Shown: piece after piece, positions 26,816 through 34,497 of the stretch
Position numbering within the stretch: position 1 is the first letter of the stretch
Layout: the number at the start of each line of letters is the position of its first letter
Source: Pseudoalteromonas caenipelagi
GTDB lineage: Bacteria; Pseudomonadota; Gammaproteobacteria; Enterobacterales; Alteromonadaceae
Reading direction: 5' to 3'
Assembly: GCF_013140855.1 (NCBI RefSeq)
Contig: NZ_JABBPG010000010.1
Location: 121,196 to 185,195, forward strand
Length of the DNA stretch: 64,000 nt
Made by a program: the position numbers and the translations under genes
Notes under the pieces: model-generated
What the model was told of the DNA's origin: nothing
The model's database searches: none
Seen by the model: the letters and a program-made list of their open reading frames with translations, nothing else

Positions 26816-26876
26816 GGATTAAAACTTTAGGTAACGAAAAGAAACAATCCATATCAATATGTATGAATTTTCGCAT
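26808..26876 (-). pseudogene. dinB: Orphan 5' end of host dinB (12 codons plus island-derived tail)
   Basis: Reading leftwards from the ATG at 26874-26876, codons 1-12 give MRKFIHIDMDCF, the invariant DinB N-terminus with its metal-binding Asp. The frame then enters the island (FSLPKVLIQY) and stops at 26808. The missing remainder resumes exactly with Tyr13 at 2024. Evolutionarily this is the front of the gene whose body is at 999-2024. It retains its LexA box 10 bp upstream. Confidence 0.92.
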
Positions 26877-26884
26877 GTTTAAAA

Positions 26885-26904
26885 CACTGTATTTATATAC
26901 AGAT
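26885..26904 (-). promoter_or_regulatory. LexA (SOS) box of the original host dinB
   Basis: CACTGTATTTATATACAGAT fits CTG-N10-CAG with an AT spacer. It now drives only the 22-codon orphan and whatever lies beyond it in the island, the next gene being ginA. Confidence 0.88.
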
Positions 26905-27015
26905 ATTATGTTCATAACTTTCGGTATCTTGCAACTTTTACTCACGCCTTGAATGCTCTAAACTGGTTTAGTCTTGACGTTAAGCGTCGAATCTAACTTA
27001 TAACAAGGATTTAGC

Positions 27016-28068
27016 ATGCAATTTAGTCGACTAGGCAGTAGTGAACTTGAGGTTTCTAGAGTTTGTTTGGGGAGCATGACCTGGGGTTTACAGAACAATC
27101 AGCATGATGCCGACGAGCAAATTAACTACGCACTAAGCCAAGGTATAAACTTTATTGATACCGCTGAGCTATACGCAGTACCGCCATCAGCGCAAACCTA
27201 TGGCAAAACTGAAGCTATCATTGGTAATTGGCTAGCTCGACATCGTGAAAAGCGTGAGCAACTGGTGCTTGCAACAAAAATATCGGGTCGTGGTGTAAGC
27301 TGGATACGCGACGGCGCACCTATCTGTGGACAATCTATCATCCAGGCAGTTGATGATTCACTTTCTCGTTTAAACACCGATTATATCGACCTTTATCAGC
27401 TTCATTGGCCAAATCGAACCTCTCCTCACTTTGCAAAACACTGGCCCGGTATGGTGACATTCTCCGATGTAGATAAGGCGGAGGAAGTCGAATCTATGCT
27501 TGATATTTTACAGGCATTGCAAACCTGTATTGTTCAAGGAAAAATCCGCCACTGGGGGTTATCTGACGATACCACTTGGGGCATAAATACTTATTTACGT
27601 TTAAGCACAGAGCATAACCTTGCCAAGCCTGTTGCGATTCAAAATGAGTTTAACTTATTACATACCAAAGACTGGCCCTATTTAGTTGAAAACTGTGTGC
27701 ACGAAGACATAGCCTATTTACCGTGGTCTCCCTTGGCTGCGGGTTCTCTAACCGGTAAATACGTGGATGGCGCTCGACCTGAAGGCTCTCGCTGGACTTA
27801 TATGCAGCGCAATGGCTTGTTTAGAGATACACCACAAGCCAATCAAGCAGTAAAAGAATATACCTCGTTAGCTAAACATTATGGTGTAACGCCTGCACAA
27901 TTAGCGCTTGCATGGGTTAATCAAGTTGATGGCGTTACATCAACAATTATTGGTGCAACAACCATGTGCCAATTAAAAGAAAACATCCATGCCTTTGATT
28001 TGCATTTAACTGAGGCGCAATTAAACGACATTGGTGCTGTATTACAACGCTTTCCATCCCCTTATTAA
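27016..28068 (+). CDS. NADP(H)-dependent aldo-keto reductase, Tas-like
   Basis: 350 residues along a TIM barrel. It contains the AKR signature GINFIDTAELYAVPP (catalytic Asp and Tyr), the Lys in LATKISG and the His in LYQLHWPNR. The C-terminal cofactor region STIIGATTMCQLKENI binds the adenosine phosphate. The sequence parallels E. coli Tas over its full length. It reduces aldehydes or ketones with NADPH; the physiological substrate is unknown. A good AAGGA site precedes the ATG. It diverges from the severed dinB promoter and so was the original neighbour of dinB. Confidence 0.92.
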   Translation: MQFSRLGSSELEVSRVCLGSMTWGLQNNQHDADEQINYALSQGINFIDTAELYAVPPSAQTYGKTEAIIGNWLARHREKREQLVLATKISGRGVSWIRDGAPICGQSIIQAVDDSLSRLNTDYIDLYQLHWPNRTSPHFAKHWPGMVTFSDVDKAEEVESMLDILQALQTCIVQGKIRHWGLSDDTTWGINTYLRLSTEHNLAKPVAIQNEFNLLHTKDWPYLVENCVHEDIAYLPWSPLAAGSLTGKYVDGARPEGSRWTYMQRNGLFRDTPQANQAVKEYTSLAKHYGVTPAQLALAWVNQVDGVTSTIIGATTMCQLKENIHAFDLHLTEAQLNDIGAVLQRFPSPY

Positions 28069-28080
28069 TCACCATTGTTG

Positions 28081-28099
28081 GGACCAGCTTAGCTGGTCC
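28081..28099 (+). terminator. Hairpin after the aldo-keto reductase gene
   Basis: GGACCAGC-TTA-GCTGGTCC is a perfect stem 12 bp after the stop codon, followed by TAATTTGTC. The T-run is weak. Confidence 0.65.
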
Positions 28100-28384
28100 T
28101 AATTTGTCTCCCTTTATCCAAACCTGATGTTAATTAACCTGAGCTTCAGATAACTAATATCTCTCTAGCAGCTAGTTTTAACGCTAACTGCGTTGAATTC
28201 ACTTCTAATAGCCCGCTATTAGTACGTAAATTCGCTTTGTTATCCCTAAAACTTACTGGCTAGATGAGAATAAAAGTTAATCATTTTATTTAAAAACAAT
28301 GAATTAACCTATTTCTTATCCAAACTTCAGGTTGATTAGCGTAAAATGCGCAGCTAAGTTACACCATTAATGATATGAAGCGTG
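28100..28384. other. Intergenic region before the Nudix gene
   Basis: No gene was seen. It contains an 8-bp inverted repeat, CTAATAGC-CC-GCTATTAG, at 28205-28222. The rest is AT-rich and presumably carries the promoter of the Nudix gene. Confidence 0.5.
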
Positions 28385-28894
28385 ATGCGAAACCTCAACT
28401 CAACAACGGTTAGAGCCCCTCAAGGCAGCTGCTTTACTCGCCATACAACACGAGCGATTGTACTAAAGGGTGAAGATATCTTATTGTTATATACCGCAAG
28501 ATATAACGATTACTCTCTGCCTGGTGGTGGCGTGGATGAACACGAAACTATTGAACAGGCGCTACTGCGAGAACTACAAGAAGAAACTGGTGCAAAAAGT
28601 TTAACCAACATAACGCCTTTTGGACGATATGAAGAATACCGCATTTGGTACAAACCAGATTATGACAATATCCACATTGTGTCAGATTGTTACGTCTGTG
28701 AAATATGCGGTGAATTTAGCCAGCCACAAATGGAAGACTACGAGCGTGACAATGGCATGAAACCTGTTTGGATCAACATTGATAAGGCGATTGCTCACAA
28801 TCAAAGTACATTAGAAAACTGTGACAAGCAGGGGCAATCGCTGATTAGAGAGCTATACTTACTGGAAAAAATTAAAGCAGAATTAATCGTATAG
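28385..28894 (+). CDS. Nudix hydrolase
   Basis: 169 residues. The Nudix box GGGVDEHETIEQALLRELQE followed by ETGA matches Gx5Ex7REUxEExGU completely, so metal-dependent hydrolysis of a nucleoside diphosphate linked to another moiety is expected. The substrate cannot be inferred. A GTG three bases upstream (28382) is an alternative start. It is a stand-alone gene in the backbone. Confidence 0.9.
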   Translation: MRNLNSTTVRAPQGSCFTRHTTRAIVLKGEDILLLYTARYNDYSLPGGGVDEHETIEQALLRELQEETGAKSLTNITPFGRYEEYRIWYKPDYDNIHIVSDCYVCEICGEFSQPQMEDYERDNGMKPVWINIDKAIAHNQSTLENCDKQGQSLIRELYLLEKIKAELIV

Positions 28895-28977
28895 GCAAAG
28901 ATTTTACTCTCACTCTTATCTCCATATACGTGGGCGCATAATTTATCTACAATGGATTGTCGATTGTTGGAGGTTGT

Positions 28978-29742
28978 ATGAGCAAAGTGTTATGTCGTTT
29001 TGGCTTTATCTCGCTGTTTCTGAGCACCCTGTTTCAAGCTCACGCACTGACATTTTATGCTGAAGATTTGCCGCCTTACCATTTCAAAAATGCTCAGGGT
29101 AATGCCTCTGGTGCCCTAGTTGAAATTACCAAAGCAGCATTAAAACACGCAGACCTTGAGGGCGAATTTTCGATTTTACCGATGGCCAGAGCTTACAAAG
29201 AGCTTCAAGAAAGGCCTGATGCGTTAATGCTCTCATTACTTAGAACAGCTGAGCGAGAAGCGCATTTTACTTGGATATCACAAACCTACTTTGCTGATGC
29301 CTACCTTGTTAGTTTAGCCAGTAATCCCGTCAACCCAGAGACTCTGAGCGCGGCACAACGTTTTCGCGTCAGTACCATTAGAGGTTATTCAAGTGCGCGA
29401 TTTTTGCAACAGGCCGGATTTAGTGAAGATGACAACCTTGTATTAGTTGGGCACTATAAACAACTGTGGCAACTGCTTTATAAACAGCGTATTGATCTTG
29501 TACTTACCAATACGCTGACACTACAAAATGAAATAATCAGAAGCGGTCTAAACCCAGAGCTGATAGAAAAAAAGCTGCATTTAACTAATTTCCCCTCACA
29601 GCTATGGCTTTGCGCCAGTAAGCAACTCAAGCCTGAAATCGCAGCTAAATTAAGCACCGCGATGGCATATATCAAAACCAGTGGCGTCTACGAACAAATA
29701 CTCATGCGCTGGCAGTTGCCGCTACCTCAATCTGATAAATAA
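28978..29742 (+). CDS. Periplasmic solute-binding protein family 3-like
   Basis: 254 residues from the ATG at 28978, which has TGGAGGTTGT directly upstream; the frame is open further back to a TTG. A signal peptide (CRFGFISLFLSTLFQAHA) precedes TFYAEDLPPYHFKNAQGNASG, typical of the SBP_bac_3 family. TIRGYSSARFL and DLVLTNTLTLQNEI follow the usual two-lobe layout. No ABC transporter genes adjoin, so it is one of the orphan binding proteins common in Alteromonadales. The ligand is perhaps an amino acid but is not determinable. Its 3' end overlaps the convergent SIMPL gene by 16 bp. Confidence 0.82.
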   Translation: MSKVLCRFGFISLFLSTLFQAHALTFYAEDLPPYHFKNAQGNASGALVEITKAALKHADLEGEFSILPMARAYKELQERPDALMLSLLRTAEREAHFTWISQTYFADAYLVSLASNPVNPETLSAAQRFRVSTIRGYSSARFLQQAGFSEDDNLVLVGHYKQLWQLLYKQRIDLVLTNTLTLQNEIIRSGLNPELIEKKLHLTNFPSQLWLCASKQLKPEIAAKLSTAMAYIKTSGVYEQILMRWQLPLPQSDK

Positions 29743-30440
29743 TATTCAACACTGGTCACCACTCTTACTGTCTTTATCTGTGGTGTATTGCTGTCTCTAT
29801 CACTGATGCTAAATTGCCCTTGTCGCGCAGATTTTATTTTCCCTAACTGTGAATCAGAGTCTTTTGCAAATTTGAGCGCCACTTCACGCGCCTTTTGCGT
29901 TGCTTCTTGTACCATCTGAGGTTTAATGTCGTTAAGGCCAGTAAACATGTATTCAATACGATTCTGGTAATCATCTTGGGTGATTGCTATACCTTGCTTA
30001 GCAAGCGAATTTAATGCATTCAATGCTTGCTTAACCTTAATTGGCTGATGGCTGAATACCGTCATGCCAGATTTAGCAATATAGCGAAAGCCGCGTTCAT
30101 TTTGACTATATTCCTGCGCATACTTATCAACAATAGAAGGCGTCGCTTGCGTTATTTCTCCCTCATCAAAACCATGCAAAGTTAAAAAAGCACGAATAGC
30201 CGAGTTCTTTTTCTCTATTCGAGCAACCAATGCTTCTAAGTCATTATCAGCATCTTTGTAAAACACGGGCCAAATAACGGTATCAGCCATCACTTCTTGT
30301 TCTGCTAGGCCTTTAACCTGTACGGTTCTTTCCATTTCCTTAATGTTTTGAAAAGCATGTGACATCAGCCACGTACTTAACACTAGCCCCACTGAAATGA
30401 TGCTGGCAGCCCCTATATGTTTAGTGATTGCATCTTTCAC
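29727..30440 (-). CDS. SIMPL-domain (DUF541) membrane-anchored protein
   Basis: 237 residues. One N-terminal membrane segment (GAASIISVGLVLSTWLMSHAF) is followed by TVQVKGLAEQEVMADTVIWPV, the characteristic start of SIMPL/DUF541 (YggE-like) domains. The body runs to a C-terminal VRVVTSVEYYL. It should be anchored in the inner membrane facing the periplasm. Family function is poorly defined (oxidative or envelope stress is suggested for YggE). It is convergent with the binding-protein gene, with overlapping ends. Confidence 0.85.
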   Translation of the reverse strand: MKDAITKHIGAASIISVGLVLSTWLMSHAFQNIKEMERTVQVKGLAEQEVMADTVIWPVFYKDADNDLEALVARIEKKNSAIRAFLTLHGFDEGEITQATPSIVDKYAQEYSQNERGFRYIAKSGMTVFSHQPIKVKQALNALNSLAKQGIAITQDDYQNRIEYMFTGLNDIKPQMVQEATQKAREVALKFAKDSDSQLGKIKSARQGQFSISDRDSNTPQIKTVRVVTSVEYYLSD

Positions 30441-30648
30441 ATTGATTACTCCAAAAAATAAGTTATCAGATCAAAGTCTCATAGGTTAAGGCTCGATCAA
30501 TAGTTAAAAACTGATTAAAGTGATAACACAGCAAAATGGTTATCTATGAACATATAAACATAACCAAGCAAGCCTTAACCTGCTATGTATAAACTGGGTT
30601 ATTTACACTCAATTTAATACTCGGGTGAGGATTTAAACAGGACAGTCA

Positions 30649-33327
30649 ATGAGCGTAAAACAAATAGGGCAATTTTTAAACCCACAATCGGTTGCCGTCA
30701 TCGGTGCATCTAACTCTCCTGGACGTGCAGGGTATGTCGTTATGCGCAACCTGTTACAAGGTGGCTTTAAAGGCCCAATTATGCCGGTGAGCCCAAAACA
30801 TAAAGCGGTCCATGGTGTGTTAGCCTATCCTAATATTAGTGCGCTCCCGCAAACACCTGAGTTGGCAGTCATTTGCACCAACAAAAACACCCTTGAAATG
30901 TTACTCCAACAATTAGGTGAAATCGGTTGTAAAAACGTGATTATTATTGCTGCCGGTTTAAATAACGTACAAAAAATAACGCTAAAAAAAATATCTAGAT
31001 TACATAACATTCAATTGCTTGGCCCCAACTGTTTGGGATTGCTTGTACCGCATATAGGACTTAACGCTAGCTTTTCACACACAGTTGCAACACCCGGTAA
31101 ACTGGCGTTTGTGTCGCAATCTGCTGCCGTGTGCTCAACCATTTTAGACTGGGCGCAAAGTAAACGAATTGGCTTTTCGTATTTTGTTTCAGTAGGTGAC
31201 TGTTTGGGGATCGATTTTGATGAACTACTGGATTTTTTAGGCCGTGATGCAAAAACAAAAGCCATCTTGTTGTATATCGACAACATTGACGATGTGAGAC
31301 GGTTTATTTCGGCAGCAAGAGCCGCAGCATTTAGTAAGCCAGTAATTGTAATAAAAACCGGTAGAACTCAAGCGGGAGCCGAAGCTGCCTACATACACAC
31401 TGGGGGTAAAACGTCTGATGACAGCGTGTATGATGCTATGTTTCAACGGGCAGGAATGCTCAGAGTAAACGACCTAAGAGAGTTATTTGCAGCGACTCAA
31501 ACCTTAGCATTACACCCAAAACTCTTGCAGGTGGAACACCTGACTATTCTCACCAATGGTGGTGGGCCCGGAGTTATGGCCGTCGACACCTTGCTGCAGC
31601 GTTCTGGTAAATTAGCGCAACTAGAAGCACATACTCGCTCAGCTTTAAATGCTGTGATCCCACAATCTAACAAAACCTCTAATCCAGTTGATTTATTTGG
31701 AGATTCATCTCCCGAGCGTTATAAAAAAGCCCTTGAGATCTTGCTTAAAGCCCCTGAAGTAAAAAACTTACTCATCATCCATACTCCATCAGCACTGGCC
31801 CCCAGTGAGGAATATGCCAAAATTATTGCCTCAACCTTGCAAACCATTCCTAAAATGGCCCGGCCCTTTGTCATGACAAACTTCATGGGAGAGCGTGCAG
31901 CGTTCACTGCAAGAGATATTTGTGCAGACTATGATATTCCTACATATCGAACCCCTGAAGGGGCGGTAGGTGCCTTTATGCATCTAATAAGCTACCGCAG
32001 AAACCAAAAGCATTTAACACAAACACCTGAATCAAAAAGTGATAACACTCATATAGATGCGCGCGCAGCCAATTCGGCCATTCAATCGCTGCTTAAGCAG
32101 GGTCACACACAATTAACGACCCATTTAGCACGCCAATTACTTTGCTATTATGATATCGACTGCATTGACACTCGGGTTGCATTAACACCGAGCGAAGCGA
32201 AGGAAGTGTCTTGTGAATTAGGCTTTCCTGTTGCGCTTAAATTAATGAGCCCATCTATCGCCTCCAAATCTGAAGTCGGTGGTGTTGTGCTCAACTTGAA
32301 CGATTGCAATGAAGTTGAACAGACCGCATTTTCGATGCTATTGCGCATCAAAAAAGCCTACCCTGATGCAATCATCGAAGGCTTTTCACTGCAAAAAATG
32401 GCACCTAGAGCCGGAGCGCAAGAGCTGCGTATCGCGGTAAAAACAGAAGCTAATTTTGGCCCCGTTATTCTATTAGGTGAAGCAGGCACCGGTTTTGAGT
32501 TTTCACAAGCAGCGGTTGCACTACCACCTTTGAATATGAACCTAGCCAAATATCTCATTGCTGCTGCGCATGATAAAGGCGTGCTAAAAGAGCGAGCGCT
32601 ACCAGACAAAGTGGATAAATACCGACTGTGTGACTTGCTGACCCGAGTGTCTCAGTTGATCATTGATCAACCCGATATACGGAGTATTGAACTCAACCCA
32701 ATCTTGGCCAGTAACGGACAATTTTTGGTGCTTGATGCGAATATCACGCTCATGCCCTATCAGCCAACACCTGGGAAAAAACGTTTGGTAATAAGGCCCT
32801 ACCCAAAAGATCTGATAAAAAATGTAACATTAAAAAATGGTCAGCAGGCCATTTTAAGGCCCATAAAACCCGAAGATGAACGTGCTCATCAAGAGTTTGA
32901 TCAATCTTTATCAAAAGAAGATAGGTACCGCCGCTTCTTTGGAGAACTCCCTCAATTTAATCATGAGCAACTGGCAAAAATGACGCAAATTGATTACGAC
33001 CGAGAAATGGCATTTATCGTCAGTGAGCCATACAAAAATAGCTATCGAACTCTTGGCGTTTCTAGACTGCTGATTGAGCCAGATAATGAAAGCGCAGAAT
33101 TTGCAGTGGTGGTTCGCTCAGACGCTCAAGGACTAGGTCTGGGTCGGTTGCTCATGGATGCTATCATTGACTATGCCAAGCGACAAAGAATTAAAGTGCT
33201 CTGTGGTATCACCCTACCGGAAAACACTGGGATGATTGAGCTATCCAAAAAGCTAGGCTTTACTGTCACAAGAGACTTTGAAGAAGGTACTGTTAACATG
33301 CAATTACAGTTGAGCTCACTATGCTAA
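30649..33327 (+). CDS. Bifunctional acyl-CoA synthetase (ADP-forming)/GNAT lysine acetyltransferase, Pat/PatZ type
   Basis: 892 residues. The N-terminal CoA-binding domain (SVAVIGASNSPGRAGYVVM), a succinyl-CoA-ligase-like flavodoxin domain and an ATP-grasp region (ALKLMSPSIASKSEVGGV) form the inactive-synthetase part. The C-terminal GNAT domain (about 740-890) has the acetyl-CoA loop VRSDAQGLGLGRLLMDAI. Homologues (E. coli PatZ/YfiQ, Salmonella Pat) acetylate lysines of acetyl-CoA synthetase and other proteins. The stop codon overlaps the start of the next gene (ATGCTAA), so the two are co-transcribed. Confidence 0.93.
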   Translation: MSVKQIGQFLNPQSVAVIGASNSPGRAGYVVMRNLLQGGFKGPIMPVSPKHKAVHGVLAYPNISALPQTPELAVICTNKNTLEMLLQQLGEIGCKNVIIIAAGLNNVQKITLKKISRLHNIQLLGPNCLGLLVPHIGLNASFSHTVATPGKLAFVSQSAAVCSTILDWAQSKRIGFSYFVSVGDCLGIDFDELLDFLGRDAKTKAILLYIDNIDDVRRFISAARAAAFSKPVIVIKTGRTQAGAEAAYIHTGGKTSDDSVYDAMFQRAGMLRVNDLRELFAATQTLALHPKLLQVEHLTILTNGGGPGVMAVDTLLQRSGKLAQLEAHTRSALNAVIPQSNKTSNPVDLFGDSSPERYKKALEILLKAPEVKNLLIIHTPSALAPSEEYAKIIASTLQTIPKMARPFVMTNFMGERAAFTARDICADYDIPTYRTPEGAVGAFMHLISYRRNQKHLTQTPESKSDNTHIDARAANSAIQSLLKQGHTQLTTHLARQLLCYYDIDCIDTRVALTPSEAKEVSCELGFPVALKLMSPSIASKSEVGGVVLNLNDCNEVEQTAFSMLLRIKKAYPDAIIEGFSLQKMAPRAGAQELRIAVKTEANFGPVILLGEAGTGFEFSQAAVALPPLNMNLAKYLIAAAHDKGVLKERALPDKVDKYRLCDLLTRVSQLIIDQPDIRSIELNPILASNGQFLVLDANITLMPYQPTPGKKRLVIRPYPKDLIKNVTLKNGQQAILRPIKPEDERAHQEFDQSLSKEDRYRRFFGELPQFNHEQLAKMTQIDYDREMAFIVSEPYKNSYRTLGVSRLLIEPDNESAEFAVVVRSDAQGLGLGRLLMDAIIDYAKRQRIKVLCGITLPENTGMIELSKKLGFTVTRDFEEGTVNMQLQLSSLC

Positions 33328-34268
33328 ACACTTATCGAGAAAAAGTTGCCGCACTCCTTGAAGGGAGCGGCCGCCTCTATCAAGCAGGTAGATATTTAGA
33401 TCTGTTTTTAATCGCCTTAATCATGACCAACGTAGTCGCTATCGTCTTGGAGTCTGTACCAAGCCTCGCAAAACAGTATCACCATCAGTTTTTACAACTA
33501 GAATTAGTCTCCGTCGCCATTTTCACCGTTGAGTATCTATTAAGGCTTTGGAGTTGTGTAGATAAATTAGAATATAAACACCTGTCTTGCAACAATATAA
33601 AAAAGCGCATTAAGTATTTTTTCTCAGCATTAGCTATCATTGATTTACTGGCGATTTTACCCACCTTGTTGATGGTCTTTGTCACTTTCGACTTGCGCTT
33701 TTTAAGAGTGATTAGACTGCTGCGCATATTCAAGCTCACACGCTACTCTAGAGCCATGCAGCTGTTACTAGCTGCATTTAAAGAAGAAGGGAGCAGCTTG
33801 ATGGCAGCATTTTTCATCATGTCTGTTGTTTTGATTATGGCATCTTGCGGTATTTACCTGCTCGAACATGACGTTCAACCAGATAAATTTGGTTCTATCC
33901 CCCAAGCGATGTGGTGGGCAATGGCAACCCTCACCACTGTGGGATATGGCGATGTAGTGCCCATCACCGCCGCAGGTCGCTTTTTCGGTGGCGTTATCAC
34001 CATGCTCAGTATGGGTATGGTTGCTATTCCCACCGGCTTGCTTGCGTCAAGTTTTGCAGATCAGCTGCGTAAACGTCGCGATGCATTTAACGAGGCTGTA
34101 TTACACAGTCTCCACGACGGTATAATAGATCCTGAAGAAAAAGAGCACCTTGAAATGCTCCGTATTGAGCTGGGTTTGAGTCATGCAGAAGCTAACCAAG
34201 CTATCAAAATCATGAGTAGTCAGCGAGCACATGCCCTGTATTGCAAGCACTGTGGAAATAAACTGTAG
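33321..34268 (+). CDS. Voltage-gated-type potassium channel
   Basis: 315 residues with six transmembrane segments. A voltage-sensor S4 with spaced Arg (RFLRVIRLLRIFKLTRYSR) precedes the pore, whose selectivity filter is TTVGYGD. A cytoplasmic tail follows S6 and ends in CKHCGNKL, a single CxxC zinc-ribbon-like half that is unusual in channels. The gene overlaps pat by 7 bases. A short GTGGAAA/TTTCCAC hairpin spans its stop codon (34252-34275). Confidence 0.93.
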   Translation: MLNTYREKVAALLEGSGRLYQAGRYLDLFLIALIMTNVVAIVLESVPSLAKQYHHQFLQLELVSVAIFTVEYLLRLWSCVDKLEYKHLSCNNIKKRIKYFFSALAIIDLLAILPTLLMVFVTFDLRFLRVIRLLRIFKLTRYSRAMQLLLAAFKEEGSSLMAAFFIMSVVLIMASCGIYLLEHDVQPDKFGSIPQAMWWAMATLTTVGYGDVVPITAAGRFFGGVITMLSMGMVAIPTGLLASSFADQLRKRRDAFNEAVLHSLHDGIIDPEEKEHLEMLRIELGLSHAEANQAIKIMSSQRAHALYCKHCGNKL

Positions 34269-34497
34269 TTTCCACATTAAACTTTGGATACGCTATTTTG
34301 CCCACTCTATGTACGTTTTGATATTAAAAAGCTTATCATCATTAGGGGCTATTATTCTCTGCTGTTTAATTTTTCCCCAGATGAATACGCTTTATTGCAA
34401 TTTCTACTGTGTTGCTCACATGAAGGTGGGGTAAAGAAACTTCGCAGGAGCACTCAGTCTTTATCGCCAGATTCACATAGAGTAATTAACCATGAGG

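Larger units (their letters stand above)
2025..26840. mobile_element. Integrative island of GInt type (ginABCD-like) inserted in dinB
   Basis: The borders come from the split host dinB. The left flank ends at the TAT (Tyr13) codon at 2022-2024 and the right flank resumes with the TTC (Phe12) codon at 26841-26843, with no base obviously lost or gained. Border precision is a few bases, because short A/G-rich stretches are shared at both ends. No long direct repeat is visible. The island holds a 12-bp terminal inverted repeat, three tandem tyrosine-recombinase genes and a small gene at its right end, a replacement dinB at its left end, and defence-type and integron-cassette cargo between. Three large tyrosine recombinases followed by a small fourth gene at one end is the arrangement reported for GInt islands in Pseudomonas. 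Membership of that family is inferred from layout. Confidence 0.9.

Noticed and set aside
26974..27003. Candidate sigma-70 promoter TTGACG-18 bp-TTATAA before the aldo-keto reductase gene
   Set aside because: The implied transcription start would fall on or past the ribosome-binding site, leaving no usable leader.
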